From: Ruegeria sp. AD91A
GTDB lineage: Bacteria; Pseudomonadota; Alphaproteobacteria; Rhodobacterales; Rhodobacteraceae
Assembly (NCBI RefSeq): GCF_003443535.1
Contig: NZ_CP031946.1
Coordinates: 1,612,001-1,676,000 of the forward strand
Reading direction: 5' to 3'
DNA length: 64,000 nt
A program made the position numbers and the translations under genes. The notes below the pieces were generated by a model. It had not been told where the DNA came from. It searched no databases and saw only the letters and a list, made by a program, of their open reading frames with translations. Shown here one piece after another: positions 30,673-39,436 of this stretch. Position 1 is the first letter of the stretch. Each line of letters begins with the position of its first letter.

Positions 30673-31403
30673 CAGACGCTCCCCAAGTACGAGGCCTGAA
30701 CGGCCGTGTCGTTCATCACGTCGCTGAACGAGCCTTCGGCAATCATGGTGCCCCGCTCGATGGCGATGGCGCGGTCGATCAGCGGTTCCAGCGCCGGCAA
30801 GTCATGGCTGACGATCAAAAAGGTCATCCCGTCCTTGCGCATGGATTGTATGAGATCGGAAATCTGCGCGATTTCACCGACTGTCAGACCTGCAAACACC
30901 TCATCCAGCAACATGACACGCGGTGCCGTGGCCATGGTTCGGGCCATTTCGAGCTTGCGCAAATCACCCATAGCCAATTCGGACGGTGAACGGTTCAGAT
31001 CCGTTTCCGTGAATCCGACACTCAGCGCAAGTTCCTTTTCCCGTTCCGTATCCGGACGCGAAACGATCATACGCCAGATGTCGTCCGGCATCAGGCCCAC
31101 CCTGATATTTTCGGCAACACTCATGTCACCAAACGGACGCGGAATCTGATAGGTCCTGCTGACCCCAGCCCGAATACGTTGCGGCGTCGACAGCACCGAG
31201 ATTTCTTGCCCGAACAGCTCGATTGTACCGCTGTTCTGCCGCAACTCACCCATGATCTGGCTGAAAACCGTTGTCTTTCCCGCGCCATTCGGTCCGATCA
31301 GGCCCAGCGATTCTCCTTCTTGCAGGGAAAAGGACAGATCATTCGTGGCTACCAGCCCGCCAAACCGTTTGACAAGACCAGACACTTTCAATGCAACGGT
31401 CAT
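30672..31403 (-). CDS. livG: Branched-chain-amino-acid-type ABC transporter ATPase LivG
   Basis: A 243-residue LivG-type ATPase with Walker A GPNGAGKTT and Walker B VMLLDEVFAGL. The signature position reads ELAMGDLRK, a departure from LSGGQ of the kind also seen in LivF here. It overlaps livM by four bases and livF by one, so expression is tightly coupled. Confidence 0.88.
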   Translation of the reverse strand: MTVALKVSGLVKRFGGLVATNDLSFSLQEGESLGLIGPNGAGKTTVFSQIMGELRQNSGTIELFGQEISVLSTPQRIRAGVSRTYQIPRPFGDMSVAENIRVGLMPDDIWRMIVSRPDTEREKELALSVGFTETDLNRSPSELAMGDLRKLEMARTMATAPRVMLLDEVFAGLTVGEIAQISDLIQSMRKDGMTFLIVSHDLPALEPLIDRAIAIERGTMIAEGSFSDVMNDTAVQASYLGSV

Positions 31404-32347
31404 GTCAGCCCCCCTTTCCGCAGCCGTTGACAGCCGCGTTGAGCAAGTTCAACCAATCCCTTTGGCTGATACATGTAGAGAAGCAGTGCGATGGCACCGT
31501 AGACGAAATACCGTTCTGCTCCGGGAAGCACAGGACGCAGGTACTCCAGAAGGAACGTCATGAAGAACGCACCGATCATGGGGCCGATAATGGTCGATGT
31601 TCCGCCCAGCAATGCCGCAACTATGATGGTGAAGAGAAAGTTGATGTCGAACAGCGCCCGCGGTGCAAGCGAGCCAAGGTAGTGGACATAAAAAGCCCCT
31701 CCCAGCCCGGCGACAAGAGCGCTGGTCAGGAACGCAAACGCCTTAAGCCGCGTGGTGCTGAGACCTGAACCACGAACGCTTTCTTCATTCATTCCGATTG
31801 CAGCCAAAGCGGTCCCTACCCGGGTTTTCATCAGCAGCCACATGCTGACTGCAACACTTAGCATTAGCGCCGTGGACAAATAATATCCGTTGGCCGCGCC
31901 ACGTGTGAGAGTTTGAATTCCCGACATACCACGTGTGCCGCCGGTCAGATCCGGGCGGATCACCTGAACCAGCTGATAGAGCAGTTCCATGAAGGCCAGT
32001 GTGACCAGCGCGAAGTAGCTGCCGCGAATGCGCAGAGCGGGCAACAACACAATAAGACCCGCGATCATTGTGACCAACACGGCCACAGGGATTGAGATTT
32101 CGACCGGCACGTCAAACCGTTTGGTCAGGATCGCAGTCGTATAAGCTCCGATACCGATCAGGAAAGGGTGGCCGAAACTCACGTACCCCGTCTTTCCCGA
32201 CAGCACGTCCCAGCTGATGGCGAAGATGGCCAGATAGTTGGCAAAGATCATCGTGCGCAGCGTGCCGTTCGAGACCACCTGAGGGAGCAGAAACATGCCC
32301 GCGATCAGGCCGCCCCAGAGAACATAGTGAAACCAGCGCAGGCCCAT
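31400..32347 (-). CDS. livM: Branched-chain-amino-acid-type ABC permease LivM
   Basis: About 315 residues with eight or more hydrophobic helices, of the LivM family. The start is placed at the ATG at 32347 (MGLRWFHYVLWGG) because a clear GAGGAG ribosome-binding site lies just upstream, inside the last codons of livH. The ORF can be extended seven codons further, but without a matching site. It forms the transport channel with LivH. Confidence 0.87.
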   Translation of the reverse strand: MGLRWFHYVLWGGLIAGMFLLPQVVSNGTLRTMIFANYLAIFAISWDVLSGKTGYVSFGHPFLIGIGAYTTAILTKRFDVPVEISIPVAVLVTMIAGLIVLLPALRIRGSYFALVTLAFMELLYQLVQVIRPDLTGGTRGMSGIQTLTRGAANGYYLSTALMLSVAVSMWLLMKTRVGTALAAIGMNEESVRGSGLSTTRLKAFAFLTSALVAGLGGAFYVHYLGSLAPRALFDINFLFTIIVAALLGGTSTIIGPMIGAFFMTFLLEYLRPVLPGAERYFVYGAIALLLYMYQPKGLVELAQRGCQRLRKGGLT

Positions 32348-32348
32348 A

Positions 32349-33200
32349 TTATAACTCCTCGCGGCCAAACAGGCCCTGCGGCCGGGTCACCAGCACGCCA
32401 ATAATCAGCAGCATGGTAAAGACGCCGCGCAGTTCCGGCGCCAGGGAGGCGACAACGATGACTTCGAGAAATCCGACGATATGGGCGACCACAAGCGTAC
32501 CTATGATCGATCCGATACCCCCCACAATGACGACGGCCACCGAGATGATCAGAGGTGCGACCCACATTGACGGCGATAACTGCGTATAGCTGGCGAAGAA
32601 CACGCCGCCCAGCGCGCCCAGTGCCCCCGAGATACCCCATGTGATCAGGTTGATCCGATCCGGATCGATCCCGGAAATCGCCGCCCCTTTGGCGTCCATC
32701 GACACCGCCTGCATCGCCCGCCCTGTATGGGTCAGACGTACAAAGGCATACAACCCCAACAAAATGGCCCAGCTGATCAGCGTCGCGATCAGGATATTAT
32801 AAGTGACGGATGCCCCGGCCACGTTGATCACGCCCGGTACAATCGGAAGCAGGATCTTGCTGCTGTCACCAAAGACAAGAACAATCCCCGCCTGAATCAC
32901 GACCGCAAGGATCAGCGTCGAAATTTCGACCGCCACGTGATCCCCTTTGAGCGTCTTGACGATAAGGCGATATTTCAGAACCCCCATCAGAACGCCCAGT
33001 AGGACGGCCACCACCACGCCCATCAGCTTGGGCATTCCCAAGGTCTGAGACACCCAGAAATACATGTATCCGCCGACCATCAGATAGGCACCGTAGGCCA
33101 GGTTCAGGACTCGACCGATGCTGAAGATCAGCGTGAAACCCATTGCGATAAGCGCATAGAGACCGCTGAGCAAAAGCCCCTGGATCAGTATTTGCAACAT
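32349..33200 (-). CDS. livH: Branched-chain-amino-acid-type ABC permease LivH
   Basis: A 283-residue LivH-family permease that starts directly with a hydrophobic helix (MLQILIQGLLLSGLYALIAMGFTL) and has about eight helices. It is the second gene of the operon, separated from livK by a strong hairpin, and ends one base before livM. Confidence 0.88.
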   Translation of the reverse strand: MLQILIQGLLLSGLYALIAMGFTLIFSIGRVLNLAYGAYLMVGGYMYFWVSQTLGMPKLMGVVVAVLLGVLMGVLKYRLIVKTLKGDHVAVEISTLILAVVIQAGIVLVFGDSSKILLPIVPGVINVAGASVTYNILIATLISWAILLGLYAFVRLTHTGRAMQAVSMDAKGAAISGIDPDRINLITWGISGALGALGGVFFASYTQLSPSMWVAPLIISVAVVIVGGIGSIIGTLVVAHIVGFLEVIVVASLAPELRGVFTMLLIIGVLVTRPQGLFGREEL

Positions 33201-33217
33201 GTAAGGATCCCTGGCTG

Positions 33218-33241
33218 CGGGTGCGCGACCTCGCGCACCCG
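33218..33241 (-). terminator. Hairpin between livK and livH
   Basis: A perfect 10-bp stem (CGGGTGCGCG / CGCGCACCCG) with a 4-base loop, 24 bases past the livK stop. No U-run follows. As with the hairpins after glpV and xylF, it sits just behind a binding-protein gene, so it probably gives differential expression and not full termination. Confidence 0.68.
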
Positions 33242-33265
33242 TTTCAAGCTAAGCGAACGGACAGG

Positions 33266-34546
33266 TTACTGCTTGACCCAGCTTGGCAAAGTGAATTCAC
33301 CCGTCGCGTATTTCTCGGGGTAGACAACGGCGGCGGTGCCGTCCTCGTACCACTGGACCACAACCATTGACGGTGCGGCATCGTCAAACGGCTCGGACAG
33401 ATCAAAACGGATATTGTGCGGGTACGTCCGGCCGGTCACAGGCTCTACCTCGTCATCACCCCAGAAGGCGTAGCGCAGCCACAGCTGGCCATCCAGCTCA
33501 AGAACCAGATCCTGTTTCTTCATTGCATCGGCCCAGCCTTCGACATTGTCGAAACCACCGGCCTCCTCGGCTGCGGCCATGGCCTGTTTCAGCCCATGAT
33601 AGGCATTGAACCCGTTGAAATGCGGCAGCAGCGGACGGCTGTCATACTTGGCCTGATAGGTGTCGACAAATTCCTGGCTGGCCGGATCAAGCCGAAATCC
33701 AACCGAAGGAATTGGCGACAAGGTCGAGATACCGCCCCCGGCACCGCCCGTATCTTCCCAATACTCCATCCCCAGTGCAGCGACGTTCACACCCGTCATC
33801 GCCATCGGCACCTGAAGCTTCACATATTGCGATGACACAACCTGCGAATTCACCGACGAGACCTGATAGATGAAGTCCGCCCCGGTATCTTGCGCGCGGC
33901 TGAAGATCGGAGCGAAATCGACGGTGGCAACGTCATAGGTGATGATGTCCTTGACCTCGATGCCGGCAACCGGTGCAAGCGCTTCGGTGACAAGGCCGGT
34001 GATTGCCTCGCCAAAGGCAGTATCTTCCGCCAGAATGACAACGGAATCCCACCCCATCTTTTCCTTCAGAACATCTGCGCCAAAGTTGATGTACAACGTG
34101 GCCAGCGCCTCATCCGAGGCGATGTTCATGAAATAGGGCGCCATGCCCTCAGGGTCTTCGACAACCATGTCGATGATGCCGATATAGGATGTCCAGGTGT
34201 CCAGCGTTGGAATCCGGTACTCCTGCATTCGGGGCAGCCATCCCAGCGACACATCGTCAATCGAACCCGAGATGATGAAATCAACCTCTTCCGTTTCCGC
34301 AAGGTATTCATAGGCCCGGATGCCTTCGGTCGGATCCTGGCCGGTATCTGCCGAGACCAGGGTGATCTGTTGGCCCATCACGCCACCATTTGCGTTGAGC
34401 TCTTCAATCGCAATCTCGGCCCCGCGCAGGGTCGACAATCCTGTGTCCGAGGAAAGCGATCCAATGAATCCTACCTTGATTTCCGCTCCGGCCGCCGAGG
34501 CCATGAGCGCGATGCATGTTCCGCTGAGCAGCGCTGTCTTGATCAT
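33266..34546 (-). CDS. livK: Periplasmic substrate-binding protein, LivK type
   Basis: About 426 residues. The start is set at the ATG at 34546 (MIKTALLSGTCIALMASAAGAE), a clear signal peptide with GGGAGC upstream. The longer ORF would run through the GntR-type operator. The mature protein begins IKVGFIGSLSSDTGLSTLRGAEIA, typical of Peripla_BP_6 (LivJ/K, AmiC/urea-binding) proteins. It is longer than LivK (~370 residues) and nearer to the amide/urea-binding branch, so the ligand may be an amide or amine compound. It is the first gene of the liv-type operon under the CTGTATACAG palindrome. Confidence 0.86.
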   Translation of the reverse strand: MIKTALLSGTCIALMASAAGAEIKVGFIGSLSSDTGLSTLRGAEIAIEELNANGGVMGQQITLVSADTGQDPTEGIRAYEYLAETEEVDFIISGSIDDVSLGWLPRMQEYRIPTLDTWTSYIGIIDMVVEDPEGMAPYFMNIASDEALATLYINFGADVLKEKMGWDSVVILAEDTAFGEAITGLVTEALAPVAGIEVKDIITYDVATVDFAPIFSRAQDTGADFIYQVSSVNSQVVSSQYVKLQVPMAMTGVNVAALGMEYWEDTGGAGGGISTLSPIPSVGFRLDPASQEFVDTYQAKYDSRPLLPHFNGFNAYHGLKQAMAAAEEAGGFDNVEGWADAMKKQDLVLELDGQLWLRYAFWGDDEVEPVTGRTYPHNIRFDLSEPFDDAAPSMVVVQWYEDGTAAVVYPEKYATGEFTLPSWVKQ

Positions 34547-34580
34547 CACATTAGCTCCCTGTGTCTCATTATGCCTTTCT

Positions 34581-34602
34581 TGTATTCTGTATACAGTACA
34601 CA
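34581..34602. promoter_or_regulatory. GntR-type operator upstream of livK
   Basis: TGTATTCTGTATACAGTACA with the perfect 10-base palindrome CTGTATACAG at 34587-34596, 41 bases upstream of the livK ATG. The same core occurs at 41386 and 46797, each in a promoter of this locus. The probable ligand is the GntR protein encoded at 46894. Confidence 0.7.
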
Positions 34603-34642
34603 AGAAGATGGTTCGATCAAATCCTTTCTTGAAGACTCATGT

Positions 34643-35053
34643 TCAGAATCCGCTGATTTCGCCGTTTTCACCGTGGATCACAGCATCCACGTCAATTTCC
34701 ACCATCAGTCCGGGCTGGGTAAGCCCTGCCTGAACGGCTGTCAGAGCTGGATCGATCCCCTTGAAAAATTCGCCGTGCGCCTGCGCGAACGCGCCTGCTT
34801 GGGACAGATCAGTCAGGTAGGCGCGCACCCGCCCCACATGTCGCAGTTCGGCGCCAACCTCTTTCAGCGCGTCCTCGATACGTGACAGGATATAAAGGGT
34901 CTGTGCGCCAACGTTTCCCGGCGCGTGGATGCGGCCCGTCGGCTCGATGGCCGTTGTTCCGGCAACCCAGACAAAGGGGCCTATGCGTTTGGCCCGAGAG
35001 TACGAGGCCACTTCTTCAAACCGTCCGCCGGATTTCCAAAAGCGCACGGTCAC
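34643..35053 (-). CDS. RidA-family protein (YjgF/YER057c/UK114)
   Basis: A 136-residue RidA-like trimer-forming protein. Family landmarks are GPFVWVAGTTAIEPTGRI and the arginine of VGRVRAYLTDL. RidA hydrolyses reactive enamine/imine intermediates such as 2-aminoacrylate. It is the last gene of the microcompartment operon and overlaps the preceding dehydrogenase by four bases. In this context it may clear an imine formed by the flavoprotein oxidation step, or act inside the shell. No obvious encapsulation tail is visible. Confidence 0.85.
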   Translation of the reverse strand: MTVRFWKSGGRFEEVASYSRAKRIGPFVWVAGTTAIEPTGRIHAPGNVGAQTLYILSRIEDALKEVGAELRHVGRVRAYLTDLSQAGAFAQAHGEFFKGIDPALTAVQAGLTQPGLMVEIDVDAVIHGENGEISGF

Positions 35054-36231
35054 AGGCCCAGCCTCACCCGGATCGCCTCGGCCGCGTTTTTCAATGCCGC
35101 GTTTTCTTCGGCGGTTAGCCGCAGCTCCTCAACCTCTACCAATCCGCCTGCACCAAGATGGGCTGGCACTCCCAGCACGACACCGTCGATGCCGTATTCA
35201 CCCCGCAACATGACCGACACCGGAACCGGGCCTGTCCGCGCACCCCGAATGTGATCAATCAATTCGATCGAAGCATGAGCCGGAGCTATCGTTGCAGAAC
35301 CTGATTTCCGGAGCGCGACCACCTGACCACCCCCGGTGATCGCATCCTGAACGCAGGCTTCGATCTGTTCGCGGGACAGAAATACATCCAGCGGACGCCC
35401 CTTGATCTTCGCACGGCTGGGGATCGGGGCCATTTCATCCCCATGGCTGCCAAGTGTGAACGCTTCGACGTCCACAGGTGTGACACCTGCGGCCATCGCC
35501 AGCGCGTTGCGAAACCGGCTGCTGTCCAGCGTTCCTGCCATACCCAAAACCCGTTCGCGGGGAAAACCTGAAGCGCGCAGCATCTCGACCGTCATTTCGT
35601 CCAGCGGGTTAGTCACCACGATCACGATTGCATCAGGCGCGGCTGACCGGATGGCTTCGGCTGACTGACGGATCACGCGGGCGTTCACATCGATCAGATC
35701 TGCACGTGTCATGCCCGGACGGCGGGCTCGTCCGGCAGTGACGACAACCACGTCTGCCCCGGCCACCAGATCCATCGCTTCGCCACCGACACATCGGGCC
35801 CTCGCACCGGTGATCCCGGACGTATGATTGAGGTCCAGCGCGGTAGAAGCCGCCAATCCCGGAGTGATGTCGATCAGCGCGATTTCATCGGCTATGTCCG
35901 CCATCGCCGCCAGATGCGCGATATTTCCGCCAACACCCCCTGCCCCGATCAAGGCAAGCTTGCCCAGCCTGCGGGCTTTGCGCGGCGCACGCGAAGGCGC
36001 AACCCATTTGGGTGAACGACGGTACAGCACCCGGCGCATTGAAACAGCACCATCCGTACGCGGCGGTTTCGGTCGCTCCAGCGGGCCGTCCACCAATGAG
36101 ATACCAACACGCTCGGCGGTTTCACGCGCGAGAGCCGTCACGATGTCACCCGGCAAAACCTCGAATACGATCCTGCCCCGGCGGCGCGCATCTTCGACCG
36201 CATCCGAGCCTATGACGCGTGGGGTTGCCAT
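35050..36231 (-). CDS. Malate/lactate dehydrogenase-like protein with N-terminal extension
   Basis: 393 residues. Residues from about 91 form a classical LDH/MDH enzyme: GAGGVGGN NAD loop, an acidic LID after the second strand (NAD preference), RRPGMTR with an arginine at the malate-specificity position, VTNPLDEMT, and the catalytic histidine in GSHGDEM (about residue 263). The first ~90 residues are extra. They contain a short folded-looking segment (VIGSDAVEDARRRGRIVFEVLPGDIV) and a basic, proline-rich linker. It starts inside the BMC-T stop (TGATG). Extensions of this kind often target enzymes into shells. A cofactor-recycling role is inferred. Confidence 0.82.
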   Translation of the reverse strand: MATPRVIGSDAVEDARRRGRIVFEVLPGDIVTALARETAERVGISLVDGPLERPKPPRTDGAVSMRRVLYRRSPKWVAPSRAPRKARRLGKLALIGAGGVGGNIAHLAAMADIADEIALIDITPGLAASTALDLNHTSGITGARARCVGGEAMDLVAGADVVVVTAGRARRPGMTRADLIDVNARVIRQSAEAIRSAAPDAIVIVVTNPLDEMTVEMLRASGFPRERVLGMAGTLDSSRFRNALAMAAGVTPVDVEAFTLGSHGDEMAPIPSRAKIKGRPLDVFLSREQIEACVQDAITGGGQVVALRKSGSATIAPAHASIELIDHIRGARTGPVPVSVMLRGEYGIDGVVLGVPAHLGAGGLVEVEELRLTAEENAALKNAAEAIRVRLGL

Positions 36232-36854
36232 CAGCCGCCCTGCCCGTCCACCGCCTCGACTGCACGCGTCGCGGCCTCGACGGCGGTTTCGACCGAGTTT
36301 TCAGACCCCGAGATGAACAAGCGACCAAACCGCCCCACCGCGCGCACCTCGACGATGTCAATCTCGGCGGCTTTCTCGGCCTCATTTGCGGCAATCGAGA
36401 TGTAGGCGGCGGGCGCGCATTCCACGATCCCCAACGTCTGCCCCGGCACGATCAACGCACCCTTGCGCCATTTGTTCAAAAGCTGCGCCTGATAGGGTTC
36501 GACACTGGTAATGATCTGTGTGGAACTGATCGCAGGCTTTAAACGGTCTGTCATGGAAGCCCCAAGTTCGGCCAGCATCGCGTCCCGTGCAGCGGACACT
36601 TCGGCGTTTGAAGGCGAGCGGAGGATGAAGAATCCGAACTCGCGCTCTACCATCTGCGTCGTCGCCTCGACCGAGGACGCCTTGAGTGCCCTGTCGATCA
36701 GCGAGAATACGCCATTGCCCGGCGCGAACTCTCCGATCAGCACGGTGTCACCGGACAAAGGCACTGACCCTTGCACCGTCGCACCGTTATAGGCGGCGAA
36801 TTTCGGTTGCAGGTTGTCGATCTGCATCAGCGCCCGGATCGTGATCTCGCTCAT
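36231..36854 (-). CDS. Tandem-domain microcompartment shell protein (BMC-T)
   Basis: 207 residues from the ATG at 36854 (MSEITIRALMQIDN), which overlaps the aldehyde dehydrogenase stop as ATGA. The ORF extends upstream but only into that gene. It has two BMC domains. The first (about 1-105) includes GEFAPGNGVFSLIDRALKAS and the second (about 120-200) LGIVECAPAAYISIAANEAE. Tandem BMC proteins form pseudo-hexameric trimers in the shell facets, often with larger, gated pores for cofactors or bulky substrates. It is the only BMC-T gene in the window. Confidence 0.88.
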   Translation of the reverse strand: MSEITIRALMQIDNLQPKFAAYNGATVQGSVPLSGDTVLIGEFAPGNGVFSLIDRALKASSVEATTQMVEREFGFFILRSPSNAEVSAARDAMLAELGASMTDRLKPAISSTQIITSVEPYQAQLLNKWRKGALIVPGQTLGIVECAPAAYISIAANEAEKAAEIDIVEVRAVGRFGRLFISGSENSVETAVEAATRAVEAVDGQGG

Positions 36855-38233
36855 GCGCCATACTCCTCGTAAATGTCGCGCCAGGGTCTGCTTTCGTAAG
36901 CGACCCGCTTGATGTTGATGAGATGCAGGGCGGTGACGTTGTCCGAGGTGATCGACCCCGACCACGTGCCGGTACCCAGCATGAAGGAAGGTTCAAGGTC
37001 GGTGGAATACCCCATTCCGCCCATTATCCCCGGCGTGTTCACCAGTACCCGGCCCGTGGGCACGGTGGAAAAACGAGCGACCACCTCGGGATCGTCGGAA
37101 TGGATGACCGAGGAATGCCCCCAACCTTCGAATTTGGCAATGGATTGCGCCAGTTCGATGCCGTGATCAGTGGACTTCGCCTCGTAAAAGGCCAGCACCG
37201 GGTTCAGCTTTTCGGCCGAAAGCGGGCGTTGCCACCCCACTTCGGTTTCTTCCGACACCAGACAGCGCGTGCGCGGCGGTATAGAGAACCCGGCAGCATC
37301 GGCCAGCGCCTGAGGGCTTTGGCCGACGCGTTCGGGATCCATTGCCTGCACTCCTTTGAAGATGACCCGTGCCAGCCGATCAGCCTCGGCCGGGGTACAG
37401 AAGTAAGCGCCTTTGAGTTTCAGTTCGTGGCGCAGATCGCGAGCAATTTCAGGATCGACGACCACTGCCTGTTCACTGACACAGGCCGTGCCGTAGTCGA
37501 AGCTTTTTGACGTCACGATCATCTCGGCAACTTCGGACAGATCGCGGGCCTTGGATTTGTGCACGTAACACGGCACGTTCCCCGCCCCTACTGCGAGCGT
37601 CGGCTTACCGCTGGAATAGGCGGCCTTGACCATAGCCGGGCCACCAGTCGCCATGACGACAGAAGTGCGGCGATGCTTCATCAACTCGGCGGTGCCTTGA
37701 ATGGTCACGGCGTCCAGGCATTGTATCAACCCCTTGGGCGCGCCCATCTGTTCGGCAACGCGTGCCATGATGCGGACGGTTTCCTTCCCGCATTCCACGC
37801 CGCGCGGATGCGGGGCACAGACAACGGCATTTCCCGCCTTCACTGCAGACAGAACCTTGTAGATGATCGTGGATGTTGGATTTGTCACCGGGATAAGCGC
37901 CGCGACCACACCCATCGGCTCTCCGAAAGCTGCGATCTTTGTCGCGTCGTCCCGCCACAACAGGCCCAGCGTCGTGACATCCCGCAGGTAATCGGCGACC
38001 GACAATGCGTTGAACAGATTCTTGACCCGCTTGTCTGGTACATTGCCGTACCCGGTTTCCTCGACCGCCAATTGCCCCAACCGTTCGGCTTCAGGTTCGA
38101 TCGCCCGAGCCATGGCATCGACGATGGCATCCACCTGTGCACGGTCAGTGCCGAGAAAGGCGCGATAGGCTTCGAAAGCCGTTTCAGCAGCGCGCCGTGC
38201 GGCGGCGATGGATTTCAGATCAGCGTCCATCAC
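36851..38233 (-). CDS. CoA-acylating-type aldehyde dehydrogenase of a microcompartment
   Basis: A 460-residue aldehyde dehydrogenase of the EutE/PduP/SauS type, oxidising an aldehyde to acyl-CoA with NAD+ and CoA. Visible are the cofactor segment IPVTNPTSTIIYK and the nucleophilic cysteine in YGTACVSEQ (about residue 251). There is no conserved general-base glutamate pattern of hydrolytic ALDHs that I could recognise, which fits acylating activity. The first 25 residues (SIAAARRAAETAFEAYRAF) can form an amphipathic helix. The central location among shell genes marks it as the signature enzyme. It overlaps both neighbours by four bases. The aldehyde is unknown. Confidence 0.87.
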   Translation of the reverse strand: MMDADLKSIAAARRAAETAFEAYRAFLGTDRAQVDAIVDAMARAIEPEAERLGQLAVEETGYGNVPDKRVKNLFNALSVADYLRDVTTLGLLWRDDATKIAAFGEPMGVVAALIPVTNPTSTIIYKVLSAVKAGNAVVCAPHPRGVECGKETVRIMARVAEQMGAPKGLIQCLDAVTIQGTAELMKHRRTSVVMATGGPAMVKAAYSSGKPTLAVGAGNVPCYVHKSKARDLSEVAEMIVTSKSFDYGTACVSEQAVVVDPEIARDLRHELKLKGAYFCTPAEADRLARVIFKGVQAMDPERVGQSPQALADAAGFSIPPRTRCLVSEETEVGWQRPLSAEKLNPVLAFYEAKSTDHGIELAQSIAKFEGWGHSSVIHSDDPEVVARFSTVPTGRVLVNTPGIMGGMGYSTDLEPSFMLGTGTWSGSITSDNVTALHLINIKRVAYESRPWRDIYEEYGA

Positions 38234-39414
38234 GAGGCTCCGGTGGCAATGGTGTCAAAGATGCGGCGGGCCTGATCGACATCGCCTGCGGAAATTCCGA
38301 TGGTCTCCAGCCTGCGCCCGGACGCGGCCACGTCAGCACCCAGAAGACGGTCTGTCACGCAGATCAGGCTTTCCGTCAAAGGTGCGGTCAAACCTGCGAG
38401 CTTTGCGGCTGAAACGAGGGGCACCAATGACCCCAATACGCCGTCGCGCATCAACTGGCGCGCGGCCTGCCGATCCGGGACCGGACGCGCACCCGATCCA
38501 CGCTCGGCTCCGGCAAAGGTCGTGATCCAGTCATCGGTCTCGGGCAGGTTTCGAACGCCAAAGGCCTGTGCGACCTGTCGCCTTTCGTCAGCCAATCCAT
38601 GGATCACCTTACGCTGATCCGGTCCTATGAGTGCGGCAAAAGTCCGATTGCCTTCCAGCGGCACCCCGCCCATCGGCAAATCCGGTCCACCAGACCCCAG
38701 CCCTGCGCCACCAAGGATCAATGCCGGTATCTCGACCGCTGCGGAAAGATCGGCGAAGCCTGACGACAGAACCGAATCCACCGGCAGGATGTTTGAAAGG
38801 TAGGGTCGCAGCGCCTCAAGAGCGTCCGTGCGTCCACGCGGCAGTGTTGCCGCGGCCATCGGCGCCGCCTGCGTCAGGGTCAGCCCTGCACCTTCAGCCT
38901 GATACCAGTACGGCAGGCCCTGTACCTCGACAAGAGTTACGTCTGCGGTACAGCCTCCTATTCGCAGCATCCAGACCGCTTCAACCGCGCCCAGAGAACG
39001 ACCCGGCGCCAGAACCAGCACCTGACCATCGTGCAGATGATCGGCCAGCACCATGGAATAGGTGCGCTGTTTATGGATCGGTCCGGTCAGAAAGATCGCC
39101 TGTGCGCCCCGCACTGCTGCATCCAACTCTGCCGTGGTGCGGATTGAAGGCCCGTCGCGATCCACCTGATACGTGCCCACAGGCCCTTCGCCGCTAATGC
39201 CAATGCCCGAGGATTGGGCAAGCAGTGACAGTTCCGCCCCATAGGCCGAAAACAGCGTAACCTCAGCCCCTTCCGCCAGACACAGCGCTGCCAGAAGACG
39301 GGCATCCGGGCCGCCACCCAATACTGCAATGCGCTCAAACCTTTGGGCAACGGGTGCATCCCGTGTCGCGCCACGTGTCACCGCGCGCGTGAAATCCTCG
39401 AAACCGGCTGACAT
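38230..39414 (-). CDS. Opine/octopine-dehydrogenase-like protein
   Basis: 394 residues. An N-terminal Rossmann fold (RIAVLGGGPDARLLAALCLAEGAEVTLFSA) is followed by a C-terminal domain with the opine-dehydrogenase pattern LGSLVPLVSAAKLAGL and LLGADVAASGRRLETIGI. In characterised opine dehydrogenases a catalytic histidine lies in an HP..LLNAG-like segment; here the matching stretch reads VEIPALILGGAG, so that histidine appears absent. The family joins an amino acid and a 2-oxo acid through an imine with NAD(P)H, or the reverse. It may use a different residue or be non-catalytic. It lies between BMC-H and the aldehyde dehydrogenase. Moderate confidence on family, low on function. Confidence 0.7.
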   Translation of the reverse strand: MSAGFEDFTRAVTRGATRDAPVAQRFERIAVLGGGPDARLLAALCLAEGAEVTLFSAYGAELSLLAQSSGIGISGEGPVGTYQVDRDGPSIRTTAELDAAVRGAQAIFLTGPIHKQRTYSMVLADHLHDGQVLVLAPGRSLGAVEAVWMLRIGGCTADVTLVEVQGLPYWYQAEGAGLTLTQAAPMAAATLPRGRTDALEALRPYLSNILPVDSVLSSGFADLSAAVEIPALILGGAGLGSGGPDLPMGGVPLEGNRTFAALIGPDQRKVIHGLADERRQVAQAFGVRNLPETDDWITTFAGAERGSGARPVPDRQAARQLMRDGVLGSLVPLVSAAKLAGLTAPLTESLICVTDRLLGADVAASGRRLETIGISAGDVDQARRIFDTIATGAS

Positions 39415-39436
39415 GGTACCTCCTCAAAGGGGTTGA

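Noticed and set aside
34547..34603. Upstream extension of LivK (MCTVYRIQ...)
   Set aside because: The extension is encoded by the operator palindrome itself; the signal peptide and ribosome-binding site define the start at 34546.
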